From the NCBI GenBank assembly GCA_030062745.1, contig CP099843.1:23676122-23740121 (forward strand): 64,000 nt of DNA. Reading direction: 5' to 3'. Below, piece after piece: positions 1 through 12,427 of this stretch. The translations under genes and the position numbers were made by a program. The notes beneath the pieces were generated by a model that made no database searches, was not told the DNA's origin, and worked only from the letters and a program-made list of their open reading frames with translations. Source of the stretch: Capitulum mitella. Taxonomy: Eukaryota > Arthropoda > Thecostraca > Pollicipedomorpha > Pollicipedidae. Every line of letters begins with the position of its first letter. Position 1 is the first letter of the stretch.

Positions 1-287
1 TAACATTGTATACACACATCTCAGTGTATGCTGTATGTTATGTATGCGCCTCCACCTTGACTTTTCCCCTCATCATTTGACTCGGGCTCGAGAATAGCCC
101 CAGTGACCTCGGTCATGGCATGGGAATGAGCCTATGAAGTACATAAATAAACAAAGAAATATGGCTACAAAAATTTGGGTTAAAATGCTTTTTGTTCGGT
201 AAGAGATTAGTTAGTACAGTCTTACGCACTGATTCGTGACAAAGCAGGCTTCATGTTGTTCTAACTGCTGCCCCTTCAGGATAGGTA
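1..287 (+). other. Unassigned; possible retroelement 3' tail
   Basis: Ends of the type GGGAATGAGCCTATGAAG followed by TACATAAATAAAC resemble the tail of a non-LTR element. Nothing coding is visible. Confidence 0.25.
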
Positions 288-2209
288 CTTATACCACTTA
301 ATAGTCCGAAAAAGCTTAATGAACTTGTAATGTATTGTATTCGCTACCCCAAGGTACAGCTTGAGCGAGAACATAAGTGCATAAGGAGCCATCAAACTTG
401 GCATTATAATTTTTAGTAATTTAGCTGGAGAATTCAATCAGTTGGTCAATGGGTGGTCTTGCCATATAGGTAAGTCCTCGACGTATTGTAATCGATACCA
501 GCCGAAAATGTTCATTACATTTGGAGGCTCTTGAATGGCCTGGGCGGTATTAGCGAAACGAACCAAGGTTGAAATGAAGAGAATTTCACTCAAACCTCCT
601 CAATAAGTTAATGACCCAGTTGTCTTATTGGTGTTTTCTTCGCACCAAGATACTTCAGAACGTATTATCTTATCAACGTTATTTTTTCCATAAATACCCT
701 CTGTGACACATCGTGAAATAAATGACGCACTGCCCCTGAACGCAGTGTTTTTGGAATCTACAACACCATCTGTAAATGCTCAAAATATCTGCTGTATGCG
801 CTAAACTGCACATCCTAGAAATGATTATCGCACGGTGTAGTCGAAACCAACGGAATTATACAAGTCTATGAACATTTCCGTACCGACCAATCCTAGGTTG
901 TCCACGACCATTAAGACAAACGGGGGGGGGGGGATTTAGGAATGCCTAGGGACGGGGGCAGGGAAAATTTAGGGGTGCCTCATGCGTTCACTTCAAATTT
1001 CAAGCATTTTGCTTTTTGTTTGAAACGTTCCCGTCGTTGTGTTACGTAACACAACGGACATCTGTCAATCCATTTCAGTGTCTTTTTTTTTTACCCACGA
1101 AAAATTGCAAATTTAAATGTCACCAGCGACTTGACGTTATTCGCCGACTTATTCGCCCTCATTAGTGCCATCGTTTATGAACACAGTCACAGCATGGCTC
1201 AAAAACATCGCGGAAAAATGGTCGAAGAATGAAAATATCATTTCCGGAATAGTTATGTGGAGAAGAAATTGTTACAGGAAACGGATTGTGAGTGGAAACG
1301 TATTCGCGAACACGCTTGGAGAAGGGGGATATTCTCTCGTAAAAGCTGGATCATTCAATTCCCGATGCTTGCGAAGTCGTTAGCCAGTAGAAAGAGCTAC
1401 GGCCGAACCGAACAGGGCTACGCTAAGTCCGATCATTCACTTTGACTTTTTTGCTAGCAGGATGAAAAGTCCTTCGGCATGCAGCCTCGCTCCTAATCAT
1501 GTCTGTGCTGGCATTGGTACGAAAGAGAAGGGTGTTGTGGGCTGAGGGACGGGATCTCGGTGCTCGGTAAACGAGCCTTCGTCAGCAGCTGCATGGGCGG
1601 GAAGATTCAACAACGTTTGTAATGTCCAAAGCCTTGGTCTGTACAGTGGTCAGCAGGTGTGTTATCTCAGACTTCTTGACTTGGGTACCAGCGGCTTAAG
1701 AGCGCGGGTGGTTTGGAGACAGGTACTCTGAATCAGTGCCTGTGGTGGTCAGCGTCTTTGTCCTAAGCAAGCATCAATTGGGTGCGTTATAAAGCACTCA
1801 GTCTGAGCTGTCACTGGCGTGACGTGTAATGTCTTTTTGTTCCTTCTTTGGCGTACACGTTCGGAACATCCACAACTCGTTGGCAGTAAAGGCGTAAAAG
1901 AATACAAAGATTGTTTTACGGTATGTTCATGCATATCATATCAAAATCATGTCGTGCGGCAACATTAACAGAGTGCAGTCTCAGATTCGGCAGAAACAAC
2001 GAAAACGTATCTACGAGGTGTAACAAGAACAAAAAGAACTATACCACTGCATTGCTGTGTAATGACATCGTAATGTAGAAGAGTACCACAAGGAGCTGTA
2101 AAAATATAACCTATCTCCGCCTCGTATACATGATCATGTAACTGACGCCAACACAACGACTCAACGTAGTTACTGCGTTGAACTTTCTTCGAGGACAGCT
2201 TGCGGCGGG

Positions 2210-2519
2210 CTACTTTGGCATTGTCAACCCATTTTTGTTGACATGGTACAGCCCGAAGTTTAACTCGTCTGCGCCGACTCCGTCTTTAGCCTGCTTAATC
2301 GCAAGCGAGTTGAAGCAGCCTGGATGTCGACTCTTCCGTTTGCAAGGGTACAGGAAGCAGTAGCGCACCAGCAGGTTGAAACTCTCCAGCGTCGTGAAGT
2401 TCTTTTGCTTCATGTACACGACGAACGACGGTCTGAAGACGTCAGCTGAGCTCTGCTTCTCCAGACTGATCTCCTGGTTCACCAAGTCGGCCATGCACTT
2501 CTTCTCGGTGACGAACAAG
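2210..2519 (-). CDS. GT31 beta-1,3-galactosyltransferase-like, terminal exon
   Basis: Proposed last coding exon, 102 residues to a stop. It begins LFVTEKKCMADLVNQEISLE, has FRPSFVVYMKQKNFTTLESF and then LLVRYCFLYPCKRKSRHPGC, and ends GLTMPK. The acceptor GTCTTGTCGCTAG lies before a C that completes the phase-2 AG of exon 5 as Ser, so the join is DITPLN-S-LFVTEKKC. GT31 enzymes typically end with 50 to 100 residues holding cysteines and a hydrophobic strand like SFVVYM, which fits; NFT is a sequon. The tail is less conserved in the family, so the assignment rests on phase, strand, order and the weak C-terminal pattern. The total without exon 1 is 380 residues, usual for the family. The exon is repeated at 58399..58708. 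Confidence 0.65.
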
Positions 2520-4128
2520 CTAGCGACAAGACACCCTGGTTAGCTGTGACTGTGACTGTTAGTTGTGACTGTGCCTGACACACTGGAGATCTACGGACAC
2601 TGGACCAAACACTGGGGACCCACGAATGGCTGGCTCACAGTGGAGCCCAAAGAACACAGACTACACACTGGGGACCACAGTTATGGACAAGACAGGGGAC
2701 CTATGAAGGTGGACCGTATATTGGGCACCCACGACCCGTGACGGGCCGACGGCAGAGCGAACGCAGCCGAAACAAATGAGCGACTTATGAGCCGCATCAT
2801 TCTGATGGTTCATTGTTTCATAAATATGAAACACATTTGTCTGAATATTAACACACGAGTTACTGGAAATTTTGTTTTTGTTTTGGTTTTTGGTTGATTT
2901 TTTTGGGGTTTTACGGGCACAATTTTCGAACGACAAAATCCGGTGACCCAATGTTTTCATACCCCTACCAGAAAAAAACAGGCACATTTTGACAAAAAAA
3001 ACAAAAACAGTTGACCAGGTCTCCATAGAATAAATGTTACACTATGCTTATATACCATCTCAAAATAGAAGGTAACCATCTTCATCAGAATACAGGTATA
3101 GGGCATGATATAGGCCTGACAGTCATAGTAAATGACTACGCCATAGTGTATGCCAGGTCATAAGCTGAATCAAAGACGTGGTTTTTATGTACCGTCAAGA
3201 CCCCACCACCTATCTTTTCCTTTTGACATCACTTGCAAGAAGATCATGAGGCATTAAACAAAGACCAAAGATCAGGCCACGCAAGCCATAAGTGACCTGC
3301 AGCGAGGTTAACACCGGTCGCTGGCTAGCTTTGCACAGAGCTAATTAAGCCACCTATCCGACACAAATCTAGTCTAAGCCACCAGAATATTGCATCCACA
3401 GAGAAACCTATGCTACTTTTAGAGTCCTCGTAAAATTCTTTGTCCGAGCCCATAAAATGATTGAGGTTCGGGTCAACAAATAACTTGAAATCGTCACATA
3501 GGCTGGCCTTGGGTCGCGTCTTGCAAACATATTGCTCATCGTGCAAAATGAATTCATTTAATGCCACATATAAAAATGTAGACTATTCTCACCCTACAAA
3601 TGCGTTTCTAAGCTGTCGGCCAAAAACTGTCACTTTTCGAAATCTGACCTGATGTGCGACAATATCGGTGACCTTTAAGTTAACAGATGGGAAATATCTG
3701 AGGCATCAGAATCACAGACCATGTATTGCCGTTCGAATCGGTGAAATCGTACCATCGGTTCTCGAGATATACACACAGGTGACACTCGAGACAGGTGATC
3801 AAAAACCAAATTAAAATAAAACAAAAAAGCAAAAGAATAGATGAAAAAATATATCAAGTGCCTGGTGATTGGTGAAATACCCCAGTCAGCGCCGGGTTCA
3901 ACACCATGACATCATGCCGTTGTGGAATTTCTACGAATAGATACTGAACAGTTCAATACTGTCATAAAGGACGCAGGGACGTAGCCAAGGGGGCGACATG
4001 GGGACCATGGCCCCCCCCCCTGAGCCAAGCGGTCTACACTAGATACATGGCGATTTCGCATGAATACGTAATAGTGATCATATATATATATTGCAAAAAC
4101 AAACATTATATGTTTTCCCGTGCATTAA

Positions 4129-5339
4129 CCCGCGCACGACCATCGGTCCCTTTCAAACATGGGCGACTGGGGGGGGGGGCAGTTGGTCGCCCCCCTCTAA
4201 CTCACGAACAGTTGGTCGCACGCTAAAAATAAGCACACCGTTGGAAAGCTTGTGACGAGTAGAGCTCGAAACTGGCCTCATTTTTACTGTTAGACAATAC
4301 GTAAGCAATTTACGCCTTATATATGTTTTTTTCATGGCCGACTGCATGAGAGAAATGGCCTGAATCTCAAGGGCTGTGACTAAAAACGGCTAGGTAAAGG
4401 CACCAGCGCACAAGTAAAGGTCCGCGGATGCCGATACACGTCTAATTTCCCCAGATTTGTTCAATATATACGCCGGAACGTTGAGTTAAAGACACGGCAT
4501 CTCTCGCGGCAGCTCTAGGCGTGCGCTGCTGCCGTATGCGGTCACAAATTGACAGGAACTTTAAGCGTCTCTTTATTTTCGCGATATTAGCCTCGTCATG
4601 TAAATTTTATTGATCTGAATGGTTCTTATGATGGTTTCTCATGCTAACGTTTTGGAAAAATCCGTTATTCATCAATCTACACAAGTGGCGCAGCATTATT
4701 TGCGAGAGCCTGTTTATTGCCAAAATATGCTATTTTTTCAAACTTTTTGAGGTCCCTGGTATGACTTACGTCTGTGCAAGCTAGTTCTGCCACTTTCTAC
4801 CCATTCTGTGTAATTCATCGCCGATTTTGACGGTGGTACATTTTGGCTCACCACAGTTATTCGTGACCTGACCTCAGGTCAATGGCTGGGAGTCATTGAT
4901 ACTTTGCCCAATGACGGTAATTAGATGTCTGGTTCACTCCACACAAAAAATGTTATGAAGTATTGCGTCAATTTCCGAAAAAACGACGACATGTCTTAAA
5001 ATTCGGCTTGACCTTAGGTCAATGACCCGGAAAATTCCGAAAAATCTAAGATAGCAGATTTGTTGCATCTGTTACGTTCACTAATCCCTGAAAGTATTAT
5101 TGAGATATCTTCTTTTCAAAAAAAGTTAGAGGGCGCTAAACGTTTTTGGACATAGGTCCGCTTGACCTGACCTAGGTCAGGCACCTGACCTGGCCTGAGG
5201 TCAAAATTTTTACACGAGATGTAAAATTGATGAAGCAAAAGGTACACGACGTTTTGTGACTCTGTGTTTGTTGGTTCTCTCGCAATACCAAAAAAACCTC
5301 AGGAGGGGGCAGTCAACGGACCCCCCAGTCGGCGACGGG
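4129..5339 (+). mobile_element. TTAA element, family B, copy 1
   Basis: 1211 bp flanked by TTAA (4125..4128, 5340..5343). The ends are CCCGCGCACGACC and GGCGACGGG, with subterminal CGACTGGGGGG and GGGGGCAGT in inverted order. It has no coding capacity. The interior has several paired half-sites such as TGACCTGACCTCAGGTCA (4864..4881) and TGACCTGACCTAGGTCA (5163..5179). The same insertion is present in the right arm (60375..63142), so it predates the outer duplication. Confidence 0.85.
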
Positions 5340-6181
5340 TTAAATATGAGATAAATTGCCTGAAATTACTGCCTTTTGTTGTACATTTCGTCATATGCCT
5401 GTGACACACGACAAAATTTCACATTTGGATTCTCCAGGAAGATCCTGGCGTCGTGCCAGAAAGAATGAGTTACAAAATCATTTTTGTTTAGAAAAATAAA
5501 ACAAAAGGCGAAACAAAAAGGATCATTTGTGAAACAATGAATGGAAGTCCCTAGCCGCACTCTCCCAGTGAAAAATGGCTTCAATTCGAATACCAAACTG
5601 ATTGCCAGTGCATTTCATATATTTTTGCGGCAAAATCAATCTGTGACTGGCGGCCAGGGACTATCCCAAACCAGCGAAGGAGCGTGGGGGAGGGGGCAGG
5701 GAGGACCCATGGCCCCCATTTTTTGTAACATGAACATTAGTCTTATGCGGAAAACTTTGGCCCCCCCTTTCCGGTGTTTCATACACCCGAGCTACCTCGA
5801 TCCGGTCACTGCCAGTCAACTTCCCTTTAAGCCGTTCGTTTTACCAGAGTTCTTTGTCAATATGGTCGCTATATTATGATGAGCATTCCCTTGGCCGAAA
5901 CGAACCAGATTCGACGACAGCTATGCCAGACGTCCCTTGTCATGAAACAAATGGCCTCCGATCAAGAGTGGATGTGTAAGCATTGCTTCCGACTCTGCAA
6001 CAGTATTAATTTTCGGTTGTATACTTGCGTGAAAAGTAAGCCGCCCAAAAATGCAGATGGCTCGCGATCTCACCCAACCCTCAAAAGGATTCCAAGAGAA
6101 TACGAACGTCTCTATCGCCCCAATCGGTCCGCGCCCCGCCACGGCCACCGTAGCGATAGGAATTTTGCAGCGGCTGAAATA

Positions 6182-7929
6182 CGAACTACAGCTGGCCTGT
6201 GTTGAAGCATCGTCAGAGCGGCGTCCGACCGGGAATCTCTTGGGCGGCTAGAAACTGTGACAAATCACGAGAATATTTCTGTTTTATCTCACCACTCACA
6301 GTCCGAACACGTAATTCTGCATCTATTAATGTCTTTATTTCCAGTGGGGCAAGAAGGATGACTTTGGTCAAATTTGCCGGATTTTATGCCTTTGATATGA
6401 ATGGTTTTACAAGATGTCAGGGATCGAGGCCCGTGTTAAGAAGAACATGTTGCACAGACTCCGACCCTTACACCCGATCACGCAATGCCAGGTAACGGCT
6501 GGTTTTGCGGCGAAACTTTAACGTGTCTCCAGGGACGTGACACGACCGTGAGGTAGCCAGTTCTTTTAAGGCCTGATGATAGCAAGGTCTAATTTTACGA
6601 AATAAAACTGCTACAAAATAGTTCATGTCAGTTTTGACAAGGTGCTGTGAGTTTCAGAGGCGCAAGTAAAATCGTTCAAATGATGCTTAAGAAATACTAA
6701 CGGAGAGGGGGTCGAATTAACTCCCCGTGGCGGAGTGGGTTAATAAGTAGTCATCCCTCAGGTTGAGACATCGTCATGCACTCGTAGACCATTCAGCCAT
6801 GACCGGTTGTATGGATCAGACTAGCATGACTTAAAACTAAAACTTCACTGAGTTTCCCTGCATGCCTTAGTCACAGAGGATATCGTCTTTCCGGAGTCAC
6901 AAGTGACACATTTAGGGCCAAATAAGCCTAAAATCAATTTATTTATCACATTCAGTGCCAAAAACTCGCATGGGAACGTTCAAAGGTCAAAAAGTCACCT
7001 AAGGTCCTTGACCTCGATTGACCTTGAAAAGGTCATTGACTTTTTTCAAGTGACTTGTTCGCATGCGGACTACGATTCTAAACCGATTTCTTGCCCAGCA
7101 TCTGCCGTTTATGCGTACCTATTGCTCTGAAACAGTAAAAAAAGACATTGATGCAAAAACAGCTCTGCAAGCCTTCAGTAATGACGTCATACCTCGATGG
7201 CCTGAAATGACTGGGTCACTCTTTTCTTTCAAAACATGTACAATGGACGGATCGTTAGTTAGGCCAAATTTCACGGGGCTGTCGAGCGCCGTTTTGCCCT
7301 GGTCATGGAAACGCTGTTTGAGGGGGGTGACATCCACCATTTGTCCAGCGAAGGTTAAGGCATTATTTCTTTATCATTTCGCGCATGCGTAGAACGAATG
7401 TCTGAAGGTTAAGCATTGATGGACCCAAAGTTCCGAACTACAGAACGTTGCCCCAAGGGCCATTTGGCAGTGTCACACAAGACAAAGAAATTTGAATAAG
7501 GGATATGAAGTGTGAAATTAGGGGAAAAGAAATAACAAATATAGATGTCCTTTGATTTAAAACACATGTACAAACTGTGTTTTCCCGCATGTCTTTGCCG
7601 TGTAAGTTTTTTTTTTTAACTAAATGTCACCGCACCGCAATAACGTCAGGATACATGACACATTGGACGTCAGCGGAGCCAAAGGAAACTCTGTTGCTGG
7701 AATTAATTTGCTGGTTAAGCTAAGAATTTACTGTCGCGACAACAGCGCTGGCGTCTCATTTTCTAACAGAGTGGAGCCGGCAGGACTTTGTACAAAGTGC
7801 GTCGTTATCGTATTCTTTCTTTTTTGTAAACTGATATTTTGTTCTTCTGTCTCCCATCATTGTCTTTTGCTCGACCATTGTTGCGGGAAAGATGTTGACA
7901 ACCACACAAATTTCGTTATGTCTGCACTC
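6182..7929. other. Intergenic, no gene recognised
   Basis: Downstream of the GT31 3' part in chromosome order, inside its last intron. It holds a near-palindrome flanked by TTAA at 6717..6743, a cluster of TGACCT half-sites at about 6985..7045, and frames of up to 160 residues that show no family signature. Confidence 0.5.
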
Positions 7930-8700
7930 GTTGCAGCAGCGTGGCCGGGGGTCTTAGGGGTCTTAGGGCCCCCGAAATTTTCCGATGGACCCCCTGGTGT
8001 TGGCCTAAAGGGGCTCCCTGGCTGGGAAAGACAAATCCACTCCTCCGCAAAGGGCCCCCAGACCAATGGCAAAGACCCCTCTCGCGGAAAGGGAGATACC
8101 CTCTGACGGGAAAAGGTAGGTGGGTACCCCTGCATGTACCTATTAAAAAAACAAATGCCGGAAAGGATGCTCCTCTGCAAAGGAGACGCCAGCTAGGAAA
8201 GGTCCTCCTGCCATGGGACGGTGTCGGTTTGTTCGGGAAGGGCCCATGAAGGGCTCCCCTGGAATTTGCCTAAAGGGGCCCCTGGCTGGGAAAGGCAATT
8301 CCACTCCACCGTAAAGGGTCCCCAGACTTCAGACAAAGACCTCTCTGGCAGGTACCCGGGTGCCCCCTGGAAGGTGTCCGTGGGAAAGGTAAATGGGCCC
8401 CCGGCATATACCTGCCAAAAGGCAAATGCGAGGACAGGAGAGAATGCTCTGCAAAGGAGCCGCCAGCCAGGAAAGGTCCTCCTGCCATGGATGGTGTCGG
8501 TGTGTCGGGAAGGGAAACGCAGTGACGTAACGTAAGCCAAAGGACCTGGGGGTATTATCATCCCAACTCTAGAAATTCTTAAGAGGGAAAGGGAATCCCC
8601 TGGACTGGGCCGCTGGCATGTCCTAAAGGGCCCCAATGTCTACTGACCTGGAAATGTCAGTGGACATTGGGGTCTTCCAAAGATACATTTCGTGCGGGGC
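7930..8700. repeat. Degenerate GC-rich minisatellite with a period near 266 bp
   Basis: Runs of GGGGCCCCT-like cores. A longer unit repeats: CCTAAAGGGGCTCCCTGGCT at about 8003 and a close match at 8269; CTCTGCAAAGGAGACGCCAG at about 8171 and again near 8446. Open frames here on both strands are by-products of the repeat. A hairpin closes the field at 8631..8672. Confidence 0.75.
8631..8672. other. 17 bp inverted repeat with 8-base loop
   Basis: CCCCAATGTCTACTGAC, eight bases, then GTCAGTGGACATTGGGG. Sixteen of 17 pairs match and the other would be a G-U pair in a plus-strand transcript. Too short for a typical microRNA precursor. Confidence 0.7.
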
Positions 8701-9229
8701 AGTTCCTGGCAGGAAAGGTATCTCTGCCCTGGAATGACCGTCGGATGCCAGAGCCCGGCATCGTGGCGTCAAAACCAGGCGATCATCAAAACAATGCAAT
8801 CGAAATGTAGGCAGGTTGACGCCTGGCAGGCTGCATGACCATTTAGATCAAGAAAAAAATGGAAGCTCTACCGCTCTGCCGCTCTACCCCAGTGGCCAGG
8901 GCAGTAAACATAGATAATCCAGGCCCTCAGTCTCAAAGGAAAGCTTGCTCAATATGGGGAAGAAACGTTTTTTTTTTTTACCAAGTATCTCTAATGTTCT
9001 AACCATGGACAAAGACTTCACTTTGAATCCTTTTGAAAGGGTGCGCGCATCCCCTCTCAATGTTCATTTCAGCCTCTCCCAATGATGATTTTGCCCCTCC
9101 CACATATTGAAGTGGGGCCCACAACAGTATTCCAAGCCCATGAATGAAATGACGTTTAAATTTGATTAAATATTCTGCAACTTTTTTCAGGCGGCGGTAC
9201 TAGTCAGCAACCAGATCCAAGTTACAGAA
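8701..9229. other. Intron, nothing recognised
   Basis: Mixed sequence between two GC-rich repeat fields, with a poly-T run near 8970. Confidence 0.5.
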
Positions 9230-10920
9230 AGACCTCCCTGTCTGGTTAAGAGAATCCTCTCCTGGAAGTTTTGAGGGCTTTCTAAAAATAGTGAGGACAA
9301 CCTCAAAAGCTTGAGAGCCCAACAGCATATTTCATGAACCCTCTAGATGAATTCAAAGGAATCCTCTAGAAGAATTTAGGGCGCTCTACTAGGGGCTTTC
9401 CGGTCCTAGGGGCCTTTCTTAAACATTCTTGGGGACCCCCTCGAACAATCAGAAGAGGATTTTTAAACCAACGAAGAAATGATTGAGGGGCCCTAAGAAA
9501 ATGCTTGAGAAGTCCTCCGAAAATAAGAGCTATCTCGAAATCCGAGGGGTCTAAAAACTGTCCTGGGCCCTTTGGATAAACTTGAGGAATGACGCTGATC
9601 CAGGCCTGAGAGTTTCCTTTTGAATTCATGTCGAGGACACGTTTTTTGCGACGCCTCCAGATTTTTGGGATATGACGAAATTAACAAGAAAAGGCAGCAA
9701 ATTTAGACAATTTATCTCATATCAAATGCACAGAAAACATATAATGTTTGCTTTTGCAACGTCTACATGATCGCTATTACATGGCCATGAGAAATCGCCA
9801 TGTATCTAACGTAGACCGTTTTGCTCAGGGGGCCCTGACCCCCATGCCCCGCCCTTGGCTACGTCCCTGCGGGCTTGTCGAAACGCCTGAGGGCCCACAG
9901 AATTCCAAAGGGCCCTTTAAACTACTTTAAGGTGGGGCCTCTCCCCAAGGCCTAAAAGATTCATTTGAAATGAAATTCCTTCAAATTTCTTGCAACGAAA
10001 TCCTTCAACTCATTTCAAGGGTTTTGCTATTGTAAGAGGGCACCTCGGGCATAGAAAGGATACACCGGACGAGGAAATGATTGAGGTCCGTTTGAAAATA
10101 TCAAAGACTCCCTGAAAAGATCGACATCCCCACAGAAAAACTCTAAAGGCTCTTTAGATACATCCAAGGAGCAGCCCCCGAAAATCTAAGGGACCCTCAA
10201 TGAATTCCTCACGAGGGCTCGTTGGAGTTCTTGTGCTGCCGTCAAACATTTGAGAGGCCCATTGGTATTTCGAAGGCTCTCAGAAACATTCAGGAGAGGA
10301 GTTTTTAATCGGATGAGGAAATGTCTGAGGCGCCCCCGAAAACATTAAGGGGCTTCTCAAAAGCCTTGAGGTTCCACACAAACTCGAACAATCCTTAAAG
10401 AAAGGAAGGGACTTCCGTAACTTCCCTTAAATTTGTTCGCAATGCTTTTGATATATTCAGAGGCATCTCATATATTCTGGAAAGGATGAACTGGACAAGT
10501 AAATGTGTCATGGATAGTCTGCAAGGCGTCACTAAAACGTTCAGAAGCCCACAAAAAATCCTAATGGGGACGCTTTCTGTAAATTCAAGGAAAGGCACTC
10601 CCGGAAGTGTACCTGAATTCATCTAGAGGACCCATTAAAATGTTTGCGGACCCCTTAAACCTTTGAGAGGGCCTTCTGTACCTTCAAGGGACCCACATTC
10701 AGGAAAGTGGTTTTAAGCCGGACAAGACTTAAAAACAAGGCTTTGTGGGCCTCCTGAAGATACCGAAGGCCCCCTCAAAAAGCTCGAGGGTTCCACGAAA
10801 AACTTCAATGAGCCCTCGAGATGAATTCAACGAGGACCCTAAAGACCACGGGGAAGGTCCCGTCCTGAACATATCTAGAGGGCCCATGGGAGTTTCAGTG
10901 GATCTTTAGCTTTCTGGGTA
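9230..10920. repeat. Long degenerate GC-rich repeat field
   Basis: About 1.7 kb of imperfect units of roughly 30 bp with GAGGGCCC / CTTTGAGGGG patterns. A landmark of the form GGAAATGATTGAGG, preceded by a purine-rich AAAGGAT and a CCGGAC-like stretch, recurs near 9451, 10053, 10294, 10479 and 10701, so a higher-order unit of about 190 to 240 bp is likely. No gene. Confidence 0.7.
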
Positions 10921-11069
10921 GGCTCTTGATCATCGTATTTGCAGAGAAATTCTTCACAATGCCCAAGCGTGGTTTAACAATTTATCCTTAATGTTTTAGG
11001 GACTTGCTGGCAACACAAAGTACCCTCTCCTTGATGGCATTACAACAACTCTAATGACGCTTTGGATAT

Positions 11070-11072
<3 letters not shown>

Positions 11073-11107
<35 letters not shown>
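11073..11107. repeat. (AT)n microsatellite
   Basis: About 35 bases of AT, followed by ATTT-rich sequence. Confidence 0.95.
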
Positions 11108-11112
<5 letters not shown>

Positions 11113-11129
11113 TTATTTATATTTATATC

Positions 11130-11560
11130 CATATACTCACACAGAACCACATCGCCATGCAAATTGGACTCGTCTCACCATAAAGATCCTCGCGAAGGCA
11201 ACAGATAAACGAAGCCTAGCGACTCTCGAAGCCATGATCATTCGGGATCATTCTGGAAGCAGGGCAACTGGGTACAGAACCCACTAATGAACCGCCAGGT
11301 TAACATGCCTGGGACGTCGCGGCTGTCTGAAATGCCGCCACAAAGGCCAAGACTATGAATATGTAAATAGGTGCTGATCTTTCGTGTGCTGCTTCACCGC
11401 TGCTTGTCCACTTTAAATTGTATGCGCGGGCCAGAAGATCCATGTCTTTACTAACCCTGTGATTTACTTTTCAAATTTAGACTAAATGCCGTTGATCCCA
11501 TACTTATGTCTGAAGATGTCTCATGTGCAGCCAAAAGTTAGATCGATAAAACATGCTATT
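11130..11560 (+). mobile_element. Possible 3' remnant of a Penelope-like or other retroelement
   Basis: A plus-strand frame has KILAKATDKRSLATLEAMII, which looks like the end of a GIY-YIG endonuclease, followed by non-coding sequence with CTGAAGATGTCTCATGTGCA and AAAAGTTAGATCGATAAA, a form common at the 3' ends of such elements. It is too short to classify with confidence. Confidence 0.35.
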
Positions 11561-12285
11561 TTTTTCCTGTTCTCTGTGTTATAATGAACACTGGCAACGT
11601 TCTTAATTAACATTAATTGGAAACGCGAAACGACTTATATGAGCAATCGAAGCCACCTCAAAGAAAGTCATCAATGTCAAGTCCGTTGTAATTTTTAACA
11701 AACAATGTATACGTAACGATTTGCTTCCTAGCTTTACTAATATATATGTATATATACATATGAAAAGAAGCCAGTCTCCTATATTTTTAGATGAACGTCC
11801 GTCGGTCAAAACAAAGTGCCCTAAGTCCGTTCAGAAACTCACATATGGGGGGAGGGTAGGTTGTGAGGCACCTCGATCAGCCCCTTCCCAAATCATTCAC
11901 ACAAAACGACATTCCTGGCCATGGGGCCCCCGTAGTATTCAACGGAACCTCTTCAACGCTGGGGGTCCCCTCATCCTCAAGGACCCCCGGAAGAAACCCT
12001 GGCCACGCTATTGATTAGTAGTGTATTCTATGTTATGTACGTTGTGATTGTTCTGCCTTTCAGCAAAAACCAGCATTCGGTGGTTTTCGGGGATGTCTCC
12101 GAAATCCGAACTCTCCAGCGGCTGCTCTATTCTGGCATTCACTTTCCTCCTTAAAACTAGACATGCATGAGTTAGTGCAAAGTAACTTTTTGACCCTGAA
12201 CGGCAACGAACTAAAACAACTCTCCTTTCAGGCAATGACTACATGACCAACCTGGTGAACAACTGTTGAACATCAGTTCTCTCAC
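11561..12285. other. Intron 5, nothing recognised
   Basis: TA-rich stretch near 11740 and a GGGGGTCCCC-type remnant near 11920..12000. The frame at 12008..12235 has no recognisable domain. Confidence 0.5.
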
Positions 12286-12427
12286 CTATTGAGGGGAGTG
12301 ATGTCAATGACAAGCCGCGAAGCCAGAATTCCTGTCACATACACGTCGTCGATCCAGAAGAAGGGCTGCACTGTCGACTGCAGCACCAGTTGCTTGGCCA
12401 CGTCCTGGGTGACGATGTATAGAGCCC
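12286..12427 (-). CDS. GT31 beta-1,3-galactosyltransferase-like, exon 5 (DDVYVTG motif)
   Basis: Encodes ALYIVTQDVAKQLVLQSTVQ followed by PFFWIDDVYVTGILASRLVI and DITPLN. ALYIVTQDVA is the strand and helix after the YPxYxSG loop. DDVYVTG is the GT31 E/D-D-V-Y-x-G motif that contains the proposed catalytic acid; the usual first Glu is Asp here. The acceptor is GTGCCGCCAG and the donor CAATAG|GTGAGA. Phase 1 from exon 4 (G) plus GG gives Gly, so the protein reads YVSG-ALYIV with no gap. The exon ends in phase 2 (AG). An intron of about 15.8 kb separates it from exon 4 as assembled, but it includes the suspected false duplication and the N gap. Confidence 0.9.

Larger units (their letters stand above)
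288..6181 (+). repeat. Outer segmental duplication, left arm
   Basis: Direct repeat of the right end of the window (55274 to at least 64000), a few percent different by eye. It contains the GT31 terminal exon, a family B TTAA element and a TA microsatellite. It lacks the two younger insertions seen in the right arm. The left border is sharp (CTTATACCACTTAATAG at 288 and 55274). After 6181 the right arm is cut by the window end. Confidence 0.9.

Noticed and set aside
1165-1445. Open frames conserved in both outer arms (also 56153..56448)
   Set aside because: Conservation follows from the duplication itself; the frames overlap in two phases and show no domain.
2520-2534. Alternative acceptor (CTAACCAG) 16 bases before the chosen one for the terminal exon
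   Set aside because: It gives the wrong phase with exon 5; the CGCTAG acceptor gives the right one.
7857-8636. Several open frames of 70 to 147 residues, rich in Pro and Gly
   Set aside because: They overlap on both strands and follow the GGGGCCCC repeat units; no domain.
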